In this document: positions 42,149 through 50,922 of the stretch, in pieces
How the letters are laid out: every line of letters begins with the position of its first letter
How positions within the stretch are numbered: the first letter of the stretch is position 1
Assembly: GCA_964459995.1 (NCBI GenBank)
Contig: CAYWOR010000009.1
Coordinates: 1 to 64,000, forward strand
DNA from: CAZSHG01 sp964459995
GTDB lineage: Bacteria > UBP14 > UBA6098
Reading direction: 5' to 3'
DNA length: 64,000 nucleotides
Notes under the pieces: generated by a model
The model's input: the letters and a program-made list of their open reading frames with translations, nothing else
What the model was told of the DNA's origin: nothing
The model's database searches: none
Translations under genes and position numbers: made by a program

Positions 42149-43219
42149 ATGGAAAAAAGGTCAGTTCGAAAGCTTACAAAAAAAATAAAGGTCGGCAGAA
42201 TATCAATTGGTGGGGATTCACCGGTTTCTGTTCAATCTATGCTCGATGTTCCGACTACGGATATCGATTTGGCGATTGCGCAGATATACCGTCTCGAGTC
42301 TGCCGGATGCGATATTGTTAGATTGGCGATTCGAGATTTTGTCGCGGTCGAAGCCTTCGCGAAGATACGCAAGTCAACTGAAATGCCGCTTGTGGCTGAT
42401 ATTCATTTCGACTACAGACTCGCAATTAGCGCGATAGAGGCCGGCGCAGACAAGATCCGCATTAATCCGGGAAATATCGGCACAAAAGAAAGAGTCAGAG
42501 AGGTCGCAGAGACGGCAAAAAGTAAAGATGTCCCGATAAGAATCGGTGTTAATGCCGGAAGTCTTCCGGAGAATATAGCGCCGCATAAGTCTTTACCCGA
42601 AAAGATGTTAGAAGCGGCGATCCGAGAAATATCGATTCTCGAAGAGTTTGAATTCACCGACATTGTCGTATCCATGAAATCCCATGACATATTCGATGTT
42701 ATCGAGGCGAACAGGCTTTTCAGCGAACGGTTCGATTATCCTCTGCATTTGGGAGTTACCGAGGCTGGATTGCCGCCTGATGCTCTTATAAAAGGCTCAT
42801 TGGGAATCGGTGCCCTTCTTGTCGAGGGAATCGGCGACACTATTCGATTTTCTATAACAGGCGATCCTGTGGAGGAGGTTATCGCCGGCAAAGATCTTCT
42901 GCAGGCCTGCCATTTGCATGAAAAGGGGATAGAACTTGTCAGTTGCCCAGTTTGCGGGAGATGCCGTGTCGATTTGGCGAATATTGCGGCCAAAGTCAAA
43001 GAAGCCTTACCCAATACCGAAAGGAAACTCGTCGTCGCAGTTATGGGGTGCGAGGTCAACGGCCCCGGTGAAGCGAAAAACGCGGATATCGGAATCGCAG
43101 GGGGAGACAACTGCTTTTTCCTTTTCAAGGATGGTGTTCCGATAAAAAAAGTCTCTGTGGAAGACGCTGTATCATCGTTATTGGGGGAGATTTATTCTCT
43201 TCTCGAAGAAACTCGATGA
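42149..43219 (+). CDS. ispG: (E)-4-hydroxy-3-methylbut-2-enyl-diphosphate synthase IspG (GcpE)
   Basis: A 356-residue [4Fe-4S] enzyme of the methylerythritol phosphate pathway to isoprenoids. It has the TIM-barrel part with SVQSMLDVPTTDIDLAIAQI, ADIHFDYRLA, IRINPGNIG and LHLGVTEAGLP. The C-terminal cluster domain has SCPVCGRCRVD, MGCEVNGPGEA and GIAGG. The start was placed at ATG 42149, where the family begins; an upstream open frame of 64 codons overlaps the lipoprotein gene and is not coding. The organism therefore uses the MEP pathway rather than mevalonate. Confidence 0.96.
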   Translation: MEKRSVRKLTKKIKVGRISIGGDSPVSVQSMLDVPTTDIDLAIAQIYRLESAGCDIVRLAIRDFVAVEAFAKIRKSTEMPLVADIHFDYRLAISAIEAGADKIRINPGNIGTKERVREVAETAKSKDVPIRIGVNAGSLPENIAPHKSLPEKMLEAAIREISILEEFEFTDIVVSMKSHDIFDVIEANRLFSERFDYPLHLGVTEAGLPPDALIKGSLGIGALLVEGIGDTIRFSITGDPVEEVIAGKDLLQACHLHEKGIELVSCPVCGRCRVDLANIAAKVKEALPNTERKLVVAVMGCEVNGPGEAKNADIGIAGGDNCFFLFKDGVPIKKVSVEDAVSSLLGEIYSLLEETR

Positions 43220-43327
43220 TAAATCAAAACCGTCCTAATATTTAATGGTTGAAATTTTTCTTTTTTTCGTTAAAGAATTAATATGTAGTGTCGAAATCGA
43301 GAACGTTCATAATCAATAACTTTAAGT

Positions 43328-46168
43328 ATGGAATACAATTATTTGAATATCAATAGGATAGCAATTCTACTTCTTCTAATTTTAGTATCCGTTTCACCGG
43401 TTCTTGCCCAAGAATATAAAGATAGTGCGAGAAAATCAGCAAACAACGATTCAATCCATGTCGCAGTTTACCGCAATTTCCCCCCTTTCAGCTTCATTGA
43501 CGACCACGGCAATCCGCAGGGTTTTTCGATTGCAATCGCAAAAGAGATAGGCAAAAGGCTCGATAAGCCTGTCGCATACCGTTTTATAGGATTCGACGAG
43601 GTTGCCGATTCGGCTGTTCGAGCTGAATGCAATTTGTTCGTCGGTGTCCATCGCAATAACTGTTTCGGCGATGAATGGGTATTTTCGAAACCGATAATCC
43701 AAAGTCAATTCTCCTTCTATTGTGGCAAAAACCACATTATAAGCGGTCTAAATGATTTATGCGATAAGCGAATTGCGACACCGCCATTGCTTCCGCTTTC
43801 AGAACTTCTTGAAACAAAATGTGAAGAGCTAAATGTGCGGAAACTCTCACCGCGCAACGCTATAATGGCCTTAGCCGAGGGTGAGATCGAAATTGCAGTA
43901 GTGCCTTCAGAGGTAGGGGACTATTTCATTCGCGAGTTCGGATTGCAGGCGAAAGTAGATAAACTGGACACTCCAACCCTCAAATTCGATTATGTCGTCG
44001 CAATTCCCGCAGAAAAGGTCGAAATTCTCGGCCAAATTGATGACATAATTTCCTCACTTAAAAAAGACGGACAGCTTGCCACATTGCGAGGCAAATGGCT
44101 TAATCCGCCCACTGAGGGAAAGAAATCTGCAGGCGGATATGTTTATCTCATAATTGTTCTTATCGTTCTCATGGGCATGCTGTTCTTTTATATCGCATTG
44201 AAAAACCGTAACTTCCGGATTTATACCGAGGCGGAAAAAAATGTCTCGGAAGCACTAAAAAACGAACTCGAAGATCTGAAGAAGCAATTCGACGGATATA
44301 ATCTCGCCGCTTCCGCGGTCGATATAGGCTTCTTCGCCATTCGTGACGAAGATGGTATCCTCGGTAGATTCGTTTATGTCAATTACGGCCTCGAAAAGAT
44401 CACGGGTTATACCTTTGAAGAACTAAGCAAGAAGAGTTTTGTCGAGCTTTTCGAAGGAGAAGATTTAGAAAAGGTTATCGAAAGATATAAACTTCGCAGA
44501 AGAGGGGAAGACATACCCGAAGCCTACGAAGTGATAGGGATTCGTTCCGACGGCGAAAGAAGACCAATTGAACTTTCGGTGCGTTTAGCCCATCTCTCCG
44601 AAGGTGATCTAACCCTTGGAATCGTAAAGGATTTGTCGCGCGAGAAGAACCTTCAGAAAAAGCTCCGCGAATCCGACCAAAACTTCAGGGCGATGCTCTC
44701 GAGTATGCCGAATGGAGCGCTTGTTCTAAATAACCAAAGGATACTCTACATAAACAACGCATTCCGGCAATTGATAGGAAAAAGCCCCGAGTGGATACGT
44801 TCGAGCGGTATCTCAAGAATATTGCCGCCTGTCCATCGGGCGCGTATCGAAGCTCTTATCAATAATCTTATAGATGGCAAAGAAGCACCAAAGGAGATAC
44901 AATTCGAGCTTCTCGGCCCCGATGACGATCTTGTTTTGCTAACCGCAAGACCACGTGCAGTAAGCTATTTCGGCGAATCCGCGGTGCTTTTTATCATCGA
45001 TAACAAAGTCGGCGCAGATTCGCAATCCGCGTCGAAAGAATCGCGTCCGACAACAGGTTTTGCAAAGGCAACCGAAGATCTCGTTCTCGACTACAACAAT
45101 AGTATTATGAGTATTGTGGGCGCGGCCAGCAGATTGTCCAATCTCACCGAAAACAACCCCGAAGAGCTAGAGTTCACTCGAATTATAGAGAAAGAATCCG
45201 AACGTCTCGGCGAATTGACCGGAAAATTGCTCTCAATCACAAAAGAATCCGATGAGAAAAGCGGTAGGGTCATTTCTGTTCACTCGGTTATTCGTGATGC
45301 AATCGAACTTTTGCCCACACAGCCTTCGGTGGCGTTTTCCATCAAGACTTTTTTCAACGCCAGACCGGATACTATTCGCGGAAACCTCTCGCAGATACAT
45401 CAAGCTGTGCTGAATCTGATGGTCAACGCAGTGGAAACTATGCCCCAAGGAGGAGACCTGACCGTTATCACAGGGAATTCGGTCTTCGAATCGCCGCGCA
45501 TAATTAGTGATGAAAGCGTAGATCCCGGTCGCTATGTTTGGATATTGATAAAAGACAACGGCCCGGGTATCGTCGAACCTGAGCTGGAGAACATTTTCAA
45601 ACCTTTCTCCGGCGCTGGGCGAGTCGGCGCGGGTTTTGGATTGGGACTTTCGCTGGTTCAAAAACTGGTGAAACGCCATCAGGGATTCATCTCGGTTGAA
45701 TCAGAATTAGGAAAAGGAACAACCTTCACGATATATTTCCCCGAAGTGCTTCCGATCGAGGCAGAATCTTGCTCCGAGAAAAAGCTTCCGCGAGGCGACG
45801 AGACAGTCCTTGTCGTCGATGACGAACCACACATTCGAACGGTTCTCGATTCGATGCTCAACTATTTGGGCTACAAGGTTCTCTTAGCCTCTAATGGTGC
45901 TGAAGCGATTGAAATAATGCGTTCTAAGAGCAAGGAAATCAGCCTCGTTCTTTTAGATATCATAATGCCCGAAATGAGCGGCGAAGAGGCCTATCGCAAC
46001 ATTAAGAACATCAAACCGGAAGCAAAGATAGTTATCTCGACAGGTTATGCACGCGATCAAACGCTTAGCGACCTTCTTCAACAGGGCGCCGATTCGCTTA
46101 TTCGTAAGCCCTATTCTGTCGGCACGATTGCGCGTGTTATCCGCGAAACTCTCGATGGGGTGAAATAA
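43328..46168 (+). CDS. Hybrid sensor with periplasmic binding-protein domain; H-box His replaced by Leu
   Basis: A 946-residue protein. A signal peptide (about 1-28) is followed by an SBP_bac_3-type binding domain (about 40-255, VYRNFPPFSFIDDHGNPQGF), TM near 275-293, two PAS domains (about 330-440 and 455-570), a degenerate dimerisation/H-box, HATPase (about 670-810, DNGPGIVEPE, GAGFGLGLSLVQKL) and a receiver (about 826-945, VLVVDDEP, Asp in LLDIIMP, Lys in RKPYS). The H-box aligns with AHDFDNIL of the other kinase, but here it reads VLDYNN: Leu587 (CTC at 45086-45088) takes the place of His. The ATP-binding and receiver parts keep their key residues. The segment before the H-box (GADSQSASK, GFAKATED) resembles translated repeat peptides. 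Confidence 0.85.
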   Translation: MEYNYLNINRIAILLLLILVSVSPVLAQEYKDSARKSANNDSIHVAVYRNFPPFSFIDDHGNPQGFSIAIAKEIGKRLDKPVAYRFIGFDEVADSAVRAECNLFVGVHRNNCFGDEWVFSKPIIQSQFSFYCGKNHIISGLNDLCDKRIATPPLLPLSELLETKCEELNVRKLSPRNAIMALAEGEIEIAVVPSEVGDYFIREFGLQAKVDKLDTPTLKFDYVVAIPAEKVEILGQIDDIISSLKKDGQLATLRGKWLNPPTEGKKSAGGYVYLIIVLIVLMGMLFFYIALKNRNFRIYTEAEKNVSEALKNELEDLKKQFDGYNLAASAVDIGFFAIRDEDGILGRFVYVNYGLEKITGYTFEELSKKSFVELFEGEDLEKVIERYKLRRRGEDIPEAYEVIGIRSDGERRPIELSVRLAHLSEGDLTLGIVKDLSREKNLQKKLRESDQNFRAMLSSMPNGALVLNNQRILYINNAFRQLIGKSPEWIRSSGISRILPPVHRARIEALINNLIDGKEAPKEIQFELLGPDDDLVLLTARPRAVSYFGESAVLFIIDNKVGADSQSASKESRPTTGFAKATEDLVLDYNNSIMSIVGAASRLSNLTENNPEELEFTRIIEKESERLGELTGKLLSITKESDEKSGRVISVHSVIRDAIELLPTQPSVAFSIKTFFNARPDTIRGNLSQIHQAVLNLMVNAVETMPQGGDLTVITGNSVFESPRIISDESVDPGRYVWILIKDNGPGIVEPELENIFKPFSGAGRVGAGFGLGLSLVQKLVKRHQGFISVESELGKGTTFTIYFPEVLPIEAESCSEKKLPRGDETVLVVDDEPHIRTVLDSMLNYLGYKVLLASNGAEAIEIMRSKSKEISLVLLDIIMPEMSGEEAYRNIKNIKPEAKIVISTGYARDQTLSDLLQQGADSLIRKPYSVGTIARVIRETLDGVK

Positions 46169-46170
46169 TA

Positions 46171-46467
46171 ATGTTAGACATGCTTAATGTTTGGGAACTC
46201 AGATGGATTCTCTATCTTCTCGGGTTTATTTTCGTTCCACGGATTAATCTGCTTTTCATCTGGCATTTCCACGGTGGAACATTCTGGGATAGGCGCGCGA
46301 TATTATTTGTTCCGGGATGGTTTCTTATGCCGCGAATGATGACAGGACTTATCGTAGCTTTCACAACAGAAAATTTTCAGCTCGGCGCAATAATGGCTAT
46401 CGCAGGTTTTCTAATGGACGGCGGAATGAAATATTTCTGGTATAAACGCCGCAAGAAAAAGGATTAA
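46171..46467 (+). CDS. Small hydrophobic membrane protein, unknown function
   Basis: A 98-residue protein with two or three hydrophobic segments (LRWILYLLGFIFVPRINLLF, RRAILFVPGWFLMP and GAIMAIAGFLMDG) and a basic C-terminal tail (YKRRKKKD), suggesting a membrane protein with the tail in the cytoplasm. Two short Trp-rich stretches are present. I do not recognise the family. It begins two bases after the stop of the kinase gene and ends three bases before the LipM-like gene, so it is probably co-transcribed with both. Confidence 0.6.
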   Translation: MLDMLNVWELRWILYLLGFIFVPRINLLFIWHFHGGTFWDRRAILFVPGWFLMPRMMTGLIVAFTTENFQLGAIMAIAGFLMDGGMKYFWYKRRKKKD

Positions 46468-46470
46468 TTA

Positions 46471-47190
46471 GTGAGTTCGCTCGAAATCGAAGAGTATTGG
46501 CGAGTCGAAATTCAAGGGGCATTGCCGGGGGAGGAGAGTATGAACCTCGACGCCGCCCTTTTGAACGAAGCCAAATCACAAACTTTTCAGCCGATGCTTA
46601 GATTTTACGATTGGCTGAATCCAACACTTACAATCGGATACGGACAACCAAGAAGCGACATCGATTTCGAAGCACTCGAACGCGACGGTGTAGATTTCGC
46701 TGTCCGTCCGACCGGAGGAAGGGCGGTTCTGCATTGGGACGAGGTAACCTATTCGATAATACTTCCATCGGGACATCCAATCAGTGAATCGAGCGTGCTC
46801 GAAAGTTACCATACGATATCGGTTGGCCTCGCAGAGGGACTTCGTAGGATTGGGATAGAGGCCGAAATCTCCCGCGGCGAATCGGGCGGCCATAAGAATC
46901 CTTCATGTTTCTCATCGACCAGCAGATATGAAGTCTCGGTTGGCGGGAAGAAACTTATCGGAAGCGCCCAACGCCGAAAAAACGGTGCTTTGCTTCAACA
47001 AGGATCGATTCCGGTTGGCGGCGAATTTCGGTATCTGGACAGATATCTAGTGAATTCGGAGATTGACCCCGAACTTTCAAAAAAAGCCGTCTGTATAAGC
47101 GAATGCGTCGATACGGCACCTTTAAAATCCCAAATCTACAAAATTCTGGCCGATTCTCTCGCCGAGAAGCTTTGTTTTAGCTATTCTTAA
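46471..47190 (+). CDS. Lipoate-protein ligase/octanoyltransferase family (LipM-like)
   Basis: A 239-residue BPL/LplA/LipB-type acyltransferase. The substrate-binding region has LTIGYGQPRSDIDFEALERD and VRPTGGRAVLHWDEVTYS. A Cys in PSCFSSTSRYEVSVGGKKL aligns with the catalytic Cys of LipM, which moves octanoyl from ACP to GcvH. LplA enzymes instead use an ATP-dependent reaction with a lysine in KK-I-x-G-x-A. It is thus LipM-like or a relative. The start is GTG 46471, with AAGGA seven bases upstream. No glycine cleavage or lipA gene is adjacent. Confidence 0.82.
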   Translation: MSSLEIEEYWRVEIQGALPGEESMNLDAALLNEAKSQTFQPMLRFYDWLNPTLTIGYGQPRSDIDFEALERDGVDFAVRPTGGRAVLHWDEVTYSIILPSGHPISESSVLESYHTISVGLAEGLRRIGIEAEISRGESGGHKNPSCFSSTSRYEVSVGGKKLIGSAQRRKNGALLQQGSIPVGGEFRYLDRYLVNSEIDPELSKKAVCISECVDTAPLKSQIYKILADSLAEKLCFSYS

Positions 47191-47276
47191 TAAGTTACTA
47201 TTTCTTTCGAGCCTCTTAACCAAGTGGATATCCGACCTTGCCTCAGTTAATATTCACATTATTAATTAGAAAGAGC

Positions 47277-47305
47277 TTGACACTCGCGAGGCCGCGAAAT
47301 ATAAT
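47277..47305 (+). promoter_or_regulatory. Full-consensus sigma70 promoter of the TonB receptor operon
   Basis: TTGACA (47277-47282), 17-bp spacer, TATAAT (47300-47305): both boxes and spacing match the consensus exactly. The spacer contains the palindrome TCGCG-AGGC-CGCGA (47284-47297), a possible repressor site. The predicted transcription start near 47312 leaves a leader of about 80 bases. The leader has a mini-ORF ATG AAA AAA ATA TAG (47365-47379) and a GGGGAGG before the gene's ATG. Confidence 0.8.
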
Positions 47306-47393
47306 TTACGGATAAAGCATCGGTTAAGTTTATCGATGTATTCCGTTAATTTGGAAGAATTGAAATGAAAAAAATATAGCAGGGGAGGTTTCG

Positions 47394-50300
47394 ATGGTGC
47401 AGAAACGCACCTCGGGGCTTATTGTAGCCCTAATGGTTCTTATCATCCTTGTTCCCGTCCTTTGGGGGCAAGAGTCCGGTAAAATCCGTGGGAAAGTTAC
47501 CGAGAAAAATACCGGCGATCCTCTCGCCGGCGTCAATGTCCAGCTCCTTAGCGACAATGACATGATCCAAGGCGGCGCCGCCACCGATTTCGATGGCGAA
47601 TATTTCATCCTCAATGCACGCGCCGGCATCTACAAAATCAAAGTCTCATATGTCGGCTACAACACAGTGATCGTCAATAATGTGATGGTTTCGACCGACC
47701 AAACCACCGTCATAAATGTTCAGATGGAGGACGAGGTCATTAAAGGCACTGAGGTTACTGTTTATGCCGACAAAGACGAAGTCAAGCTCGACGTTACACA
47801 CTCCGAAGCCAAAGTTACCGGCGACGACATCGCGAAACGTCCGGTTACGCGTATCGACGATGTTCTTGAAACGAAAGCCGGTATCGTCTCGCGCGATGGA
47901 CAGATTCATATGCGCGGAGGCCGTTCTCGCGAGGTTACTTACATGGTTGACGGTATGCCGGTTACCGACCCGACCTATGGTGCGAAGGGTCTCGAAGTGG
48001 CTACCTCCAGTGTCCAGGAGGTTTCGGTGCAAACCGGAAGCTACAATGCCGAATATGGCGGCGCTCTCTCCGGTATCGTGAACATCGTTACAAGAGAGGG
48101 TAGTGTTACCAATTTCTCCGGTAGCGCTATGTATCTTACCGACGACTTTATTCTCGACGAGCTGAATAAATTCTCAAGGAATTCTGACAGGTTGGAGTTC
48201 TCGCTTTCCGGTCCAGAACCAATCAGCACTTACATTCTTCCAGTGGTTGGTCTCGAGATTCCGCGTTCCCAAAGGGTAAGCTACTTCCTTTCGGTTACCG
48301 GCGAGAACACAGATACAAGATATCCGTATAACACCCTCTGGGATCTCGATGAGATAATGCCCACAAACGATCCCATCGGAACGCCCTACGCTATCGATTA
48401 TGGCTGGTATGGTTTCTTCCCCGAGAGGCGTTATAACGAATACACAGCCACTCTCAAACTCAAACAGAAATTAACCCCCTCCATGTCCTATACCGTTACC
48501 GGAACAGGCAACTGGACAAAATCCAGAAGCTGGAGTTGGGATTATATTTATGTTCCTCAGAACGCCCAGGTTGTCGAAAGAAAGGCTTATCAGCTTTCTG
48601 CGAAGTGGGTTCACAACCTCTCTCCGAGGACATTCTACGAGATTCGTGCCGGATATTTCCGCACAGGTCTCGATTATGAGCCGGGTGGACTAACACCGGA
48701 TGCTTTTGCTGTAGATAGCTCGGTTTACGGTAGTCTCGATGACTGGATCGATATCAACGGCGACGGCGTTCCACAGGTCAGAGTCAAATGGTGGGACTCT
48801 AACTCCAACGGCCAGTGGGATTTCTGGGAGTATTGGGAACCGATTGTCGACTATGTTGACACAGTTTGGGCGGATGCCGCTCGAACAACCATCGCATACC
48901 TCGATACGGTTTACATCGACGACAGGCCGCCCATGCTTGGCGAAGAGCCATGGTATGAGATTAACGGAAACAATGTCTTCGAGCCACGAGAGACCAATTT
49001 CAACAGCTATATTCTCGCAAGCCCGATGGACAGACCTGAACCTTATGTCGATGGCGAACCTTTCCGCGATGGAATGCCCTTTGGAATCGGATTCTATGGC
49101 GAAAATGTGTATCCCGGCGGCCTTTTCATCGATGACACTCTTTGGGTCGATTTGAACGGCAATGGGATAAAGGAGATGGGCGAGTTTGTTTTCGGAACCT
49201 ATTATTATAACAATCCTCTTGTTCCCGAGCAATATCACATAGCCCTCGAAGAAACGACCTGGAACGATATAAACGGCAACGGCCGTGTCGATTGGGGCGA
49301 GTTTGTCGATGTCAACCGCGACGGTGTATATACTATTCGCAATGGTTATTGCGACTTCATCGACGCGAATGGAAACGGTGTTTATGATGTCGGCGAAGAG
49401 GGCGAGGCTTTCCTCGATCTCAACGGAAATGGCAAATATGACGGCCCCAATTACCAGCGTGATGAATGGGAGCCGTATATCGACCTCAACGGCAACGGTA
49501 AATGGGACGGCACCGACCTCTTCCTCGACCGCGGTTTCGATCGTTATGCGGTATGGCATCGTAGAGAAACGAATATTCTAATGGCAAAAGCCGACCTTAC
49601 GAGCCAAGTCGATAATAATAATCAGGTCAAAACCGGTGTTGAATTCCAGTATATCAACATGAATATGCAGGAAATCCAATACCCCGAGTTCAAATATGAC
49701 CGCGAACCGGATGGCGGCCCTTATCAGGAACATGGTGTCTTTAGATCTTTCTACGAAAGGTCTCCTAAACAGTTCGCATGGTATATTCAGGACAAGATGG
49801 AATACGGCGGTCTAATCGCAAATATCGGCGTTAGGCTCGATGTGTTCCTTCAGGCGGGCGAGGTTTTGGAAGATTCCGTCTCGCAAGCCATCGTTCAAGT
49901 TCTTCCGGAATACGACAAAATTTTCAAATCCCAAAGCACGCTTAGCCCGCGTATCGGTATGAGCTACCCGATTACGGACAAATCCAAATTGTTCTTCAGC
50001 TATGCACATCTGTATCAGCTTCCGGGATATGATAATTTCTATCAGATGCCTACTCAGGCGAGCCGCGCCGGAAGGCTTCTCGGTAACCCGAACCTCGGAT
50101 ATGAAAAGACCGTTACATACGAAATCGGCGTTGGATATGGTCTTACCGACGACTGGACTCTGGAACTATCCGGTTATTATAAGGATATTTATGGCCTTCT
50201 GAATACGATCACTCAGAATCTCGGGCCAATTTCCCAGAGTGTTTATGAGAATCAGGACTATGCTCGAAGCAGAGGCATCGAAATGTCGATTCGCAAAAGA

Positions 50301-50897
50301 TATTCTGATAGATGGAGCTTAGATGCGAACTATCAGTATGCTTTCGCTTTCGGCAAATCCAGCTCGAACCGTAGCGGCTATGACGCCCTCTTCGATCAAT
50401 CGGCGATTCCGCTTCAGGACTTACCTTTAAATTGGGATCAACGCCATATGATTAATCTCGTCGGCGATTATCGCGTCCAGGAAGGGGACAACCCAATTGT
50501 ATTCGGACTTAGAATTCCTGATAAATGGGGATTGAATCTGCTCTTCCAGTTTGGAAGCGGATTCCCATACACACCTACAGTCAAAAACCCGAATTGGGAT
50601 CCTTCTCCGGGCGAGAAGGCTTGGGAACGTGAAAATGCTCTCAGAATGCCGCCGAACTACAATATCGATTTACGCTTCAACAAAGATTTCACTATTGCAG
50701 GGATGGATTATTCATTCCTCATATGGGTTCAGAATCTCACAAACAGGCGGAATATCGAGTATGTTTATAGCGAAACCGGCGAGCCTGATGACTGGAGTAT
50801 AGACGACGGTCTAGGAAACGGGATGGATTATGCGTATAATCCTGAACATTGGAGCGCCCCGACTAACATAAGACTCGGCCTTCAGATAAGCTGGTAA
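47394..50897 (+). CDS. TonB-dependent receptor with calcium-binding-type loop repeats
   Basis: A 1167-residue outer-membrane receptor. A signal peptide (about 1-25) is followed by a carboxypeptidase-regulatory-like domain (about 30-115, IRGKVTEKNTGDPLAGVNVQ), a plug (about 130-240, DGQIHMRGGRSREVTYMVDG) and a barrel to the end (IRLGLQISW). The barrel part holds D-x-N-x-D/N-G-type loops at residues 453, 468, 586, 625, 639, 657, 675 and 697 (for example DLNGNGKYDG), the pattern of EF-hand or dockerin calcium sites, concentrated in one extracellular region. It could bind calcium or a calcium-dependent partner. The ATG has GGGGAGG five bases upstream. It is the first gene of a four-gene surface operon. 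Confidence 0.9.
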   Translation: MVQKRTSGLIVALMVLIILVPVLWGQESGKIRGKVTEKNTGDPLAGVNVQLLSDNDMIQGGAATDFDGEYFILNARAGIYKIKVSYVGYNTVIVNNVMVSTDQTTVINVQMEDEVIKGTEVTVYADKDEVKLDVTHSEAKVTGDDIAKRPVTRIDDVLETKAGIVSRDGQIHMRGGRSREVTYMVDGMPVTDPTYGAKGLEVATSSVQEVSVQTGSYNAEYGGALSGIVNIVTREGSVTNFSGSAMYLTDDFILDELNKFSRNSDRLEFSLSGPEPISTYILPVVGLEIPRSQRVSYFLSVTGENTDTRYPYNTLWDLDEIMPTNDPIGTPYAIDYGWYGFFPERRYNEYTATLKLKQKLTPSMSYTVTGTGNWTKSRSWSWDYIYVPQNAQVVERKAYQLSAKWVHNLSPRTFYEIRAGYFRTGLDYEPGGLTPDAFAVDSSVYGSLDDWIDINGDGVPQVRVKWWDSNSNGQWDFWEYWEPIVDYVDTVWADAARTTIAYLDTVYIDDRPPMLGEEPWYEINGNNVFEPRETNFNSYILASPMDRPEPYVDGEPFRDGMPFGIGFYGENVYPGGLFIDDTLWVDLNGNGIKEMGEFVFGTYYYNNPLVPEQYHIALEETTWNDINGNGRVDWGEFVDVNRDGVYTIRNGYCDFIDANGNGVYDVGEEGEAFLDLNGNGKYDGPNYQRDEWEPYIDLNGNGKWDGTDLFLDRGFDRYAVWHRRETNILMAKADLTSQVDNNNQVKTGVEFQYINMNMQEIQYPEFKYDREPDGGPYQEHGVFRSFYERSPKQFAWYIQDKMEYGGLIANIGVRLDVFLQAGEVLEDSVSQAIVQVLPEYDKIFKSQSTLSPRIGMSYPITDKSKLFFSYAHLYQLPGYDNFYQMPTQASRAGRLLGNPNLGYEKTVTYEIGVGYGLTDDWTLELSGYYKDIYGLLNTITQNLGPISQSVYENQDYARSRGIEMSIRKRYSDRWSLDANYQYAFAFGKSSSNRSGYDALFDQSAIPLQDLPLNWDQRHMINLVGDYRVQEGDNPIVFGLRIPDKWGLNLLFQFGSGFPYTPTVKNPNWDPSPGEKAWERENALRMPPNYNIDLRFNKDFTIAGMDYSFLIWVQNLTNRRNIEYVYSETGEPDDWSIDDGLGNGMDYAYNPEHWSAPTNIRLGLQISW

Positions 50898-50922
50898 GGA
50901 AATGAGTATATTGGAGCAAAAA

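Noticed and set aside
48690..49559. Long open frame (about 289 codons) antisense to the TonB receptor
   Set aside because: It mirrors the calcium-loop repeats of the receptor gene; the reading frame stays open because of the biased repeat codons. No start site or homology.
48720..49560. Repeat-rich stretch in the receptor as a possible tandem DNA repeat
   Set aside because: The similarity is at protein level (calcium loops); DNA copies vary in codons and spacing, so it is not a DNA tandem repeat.
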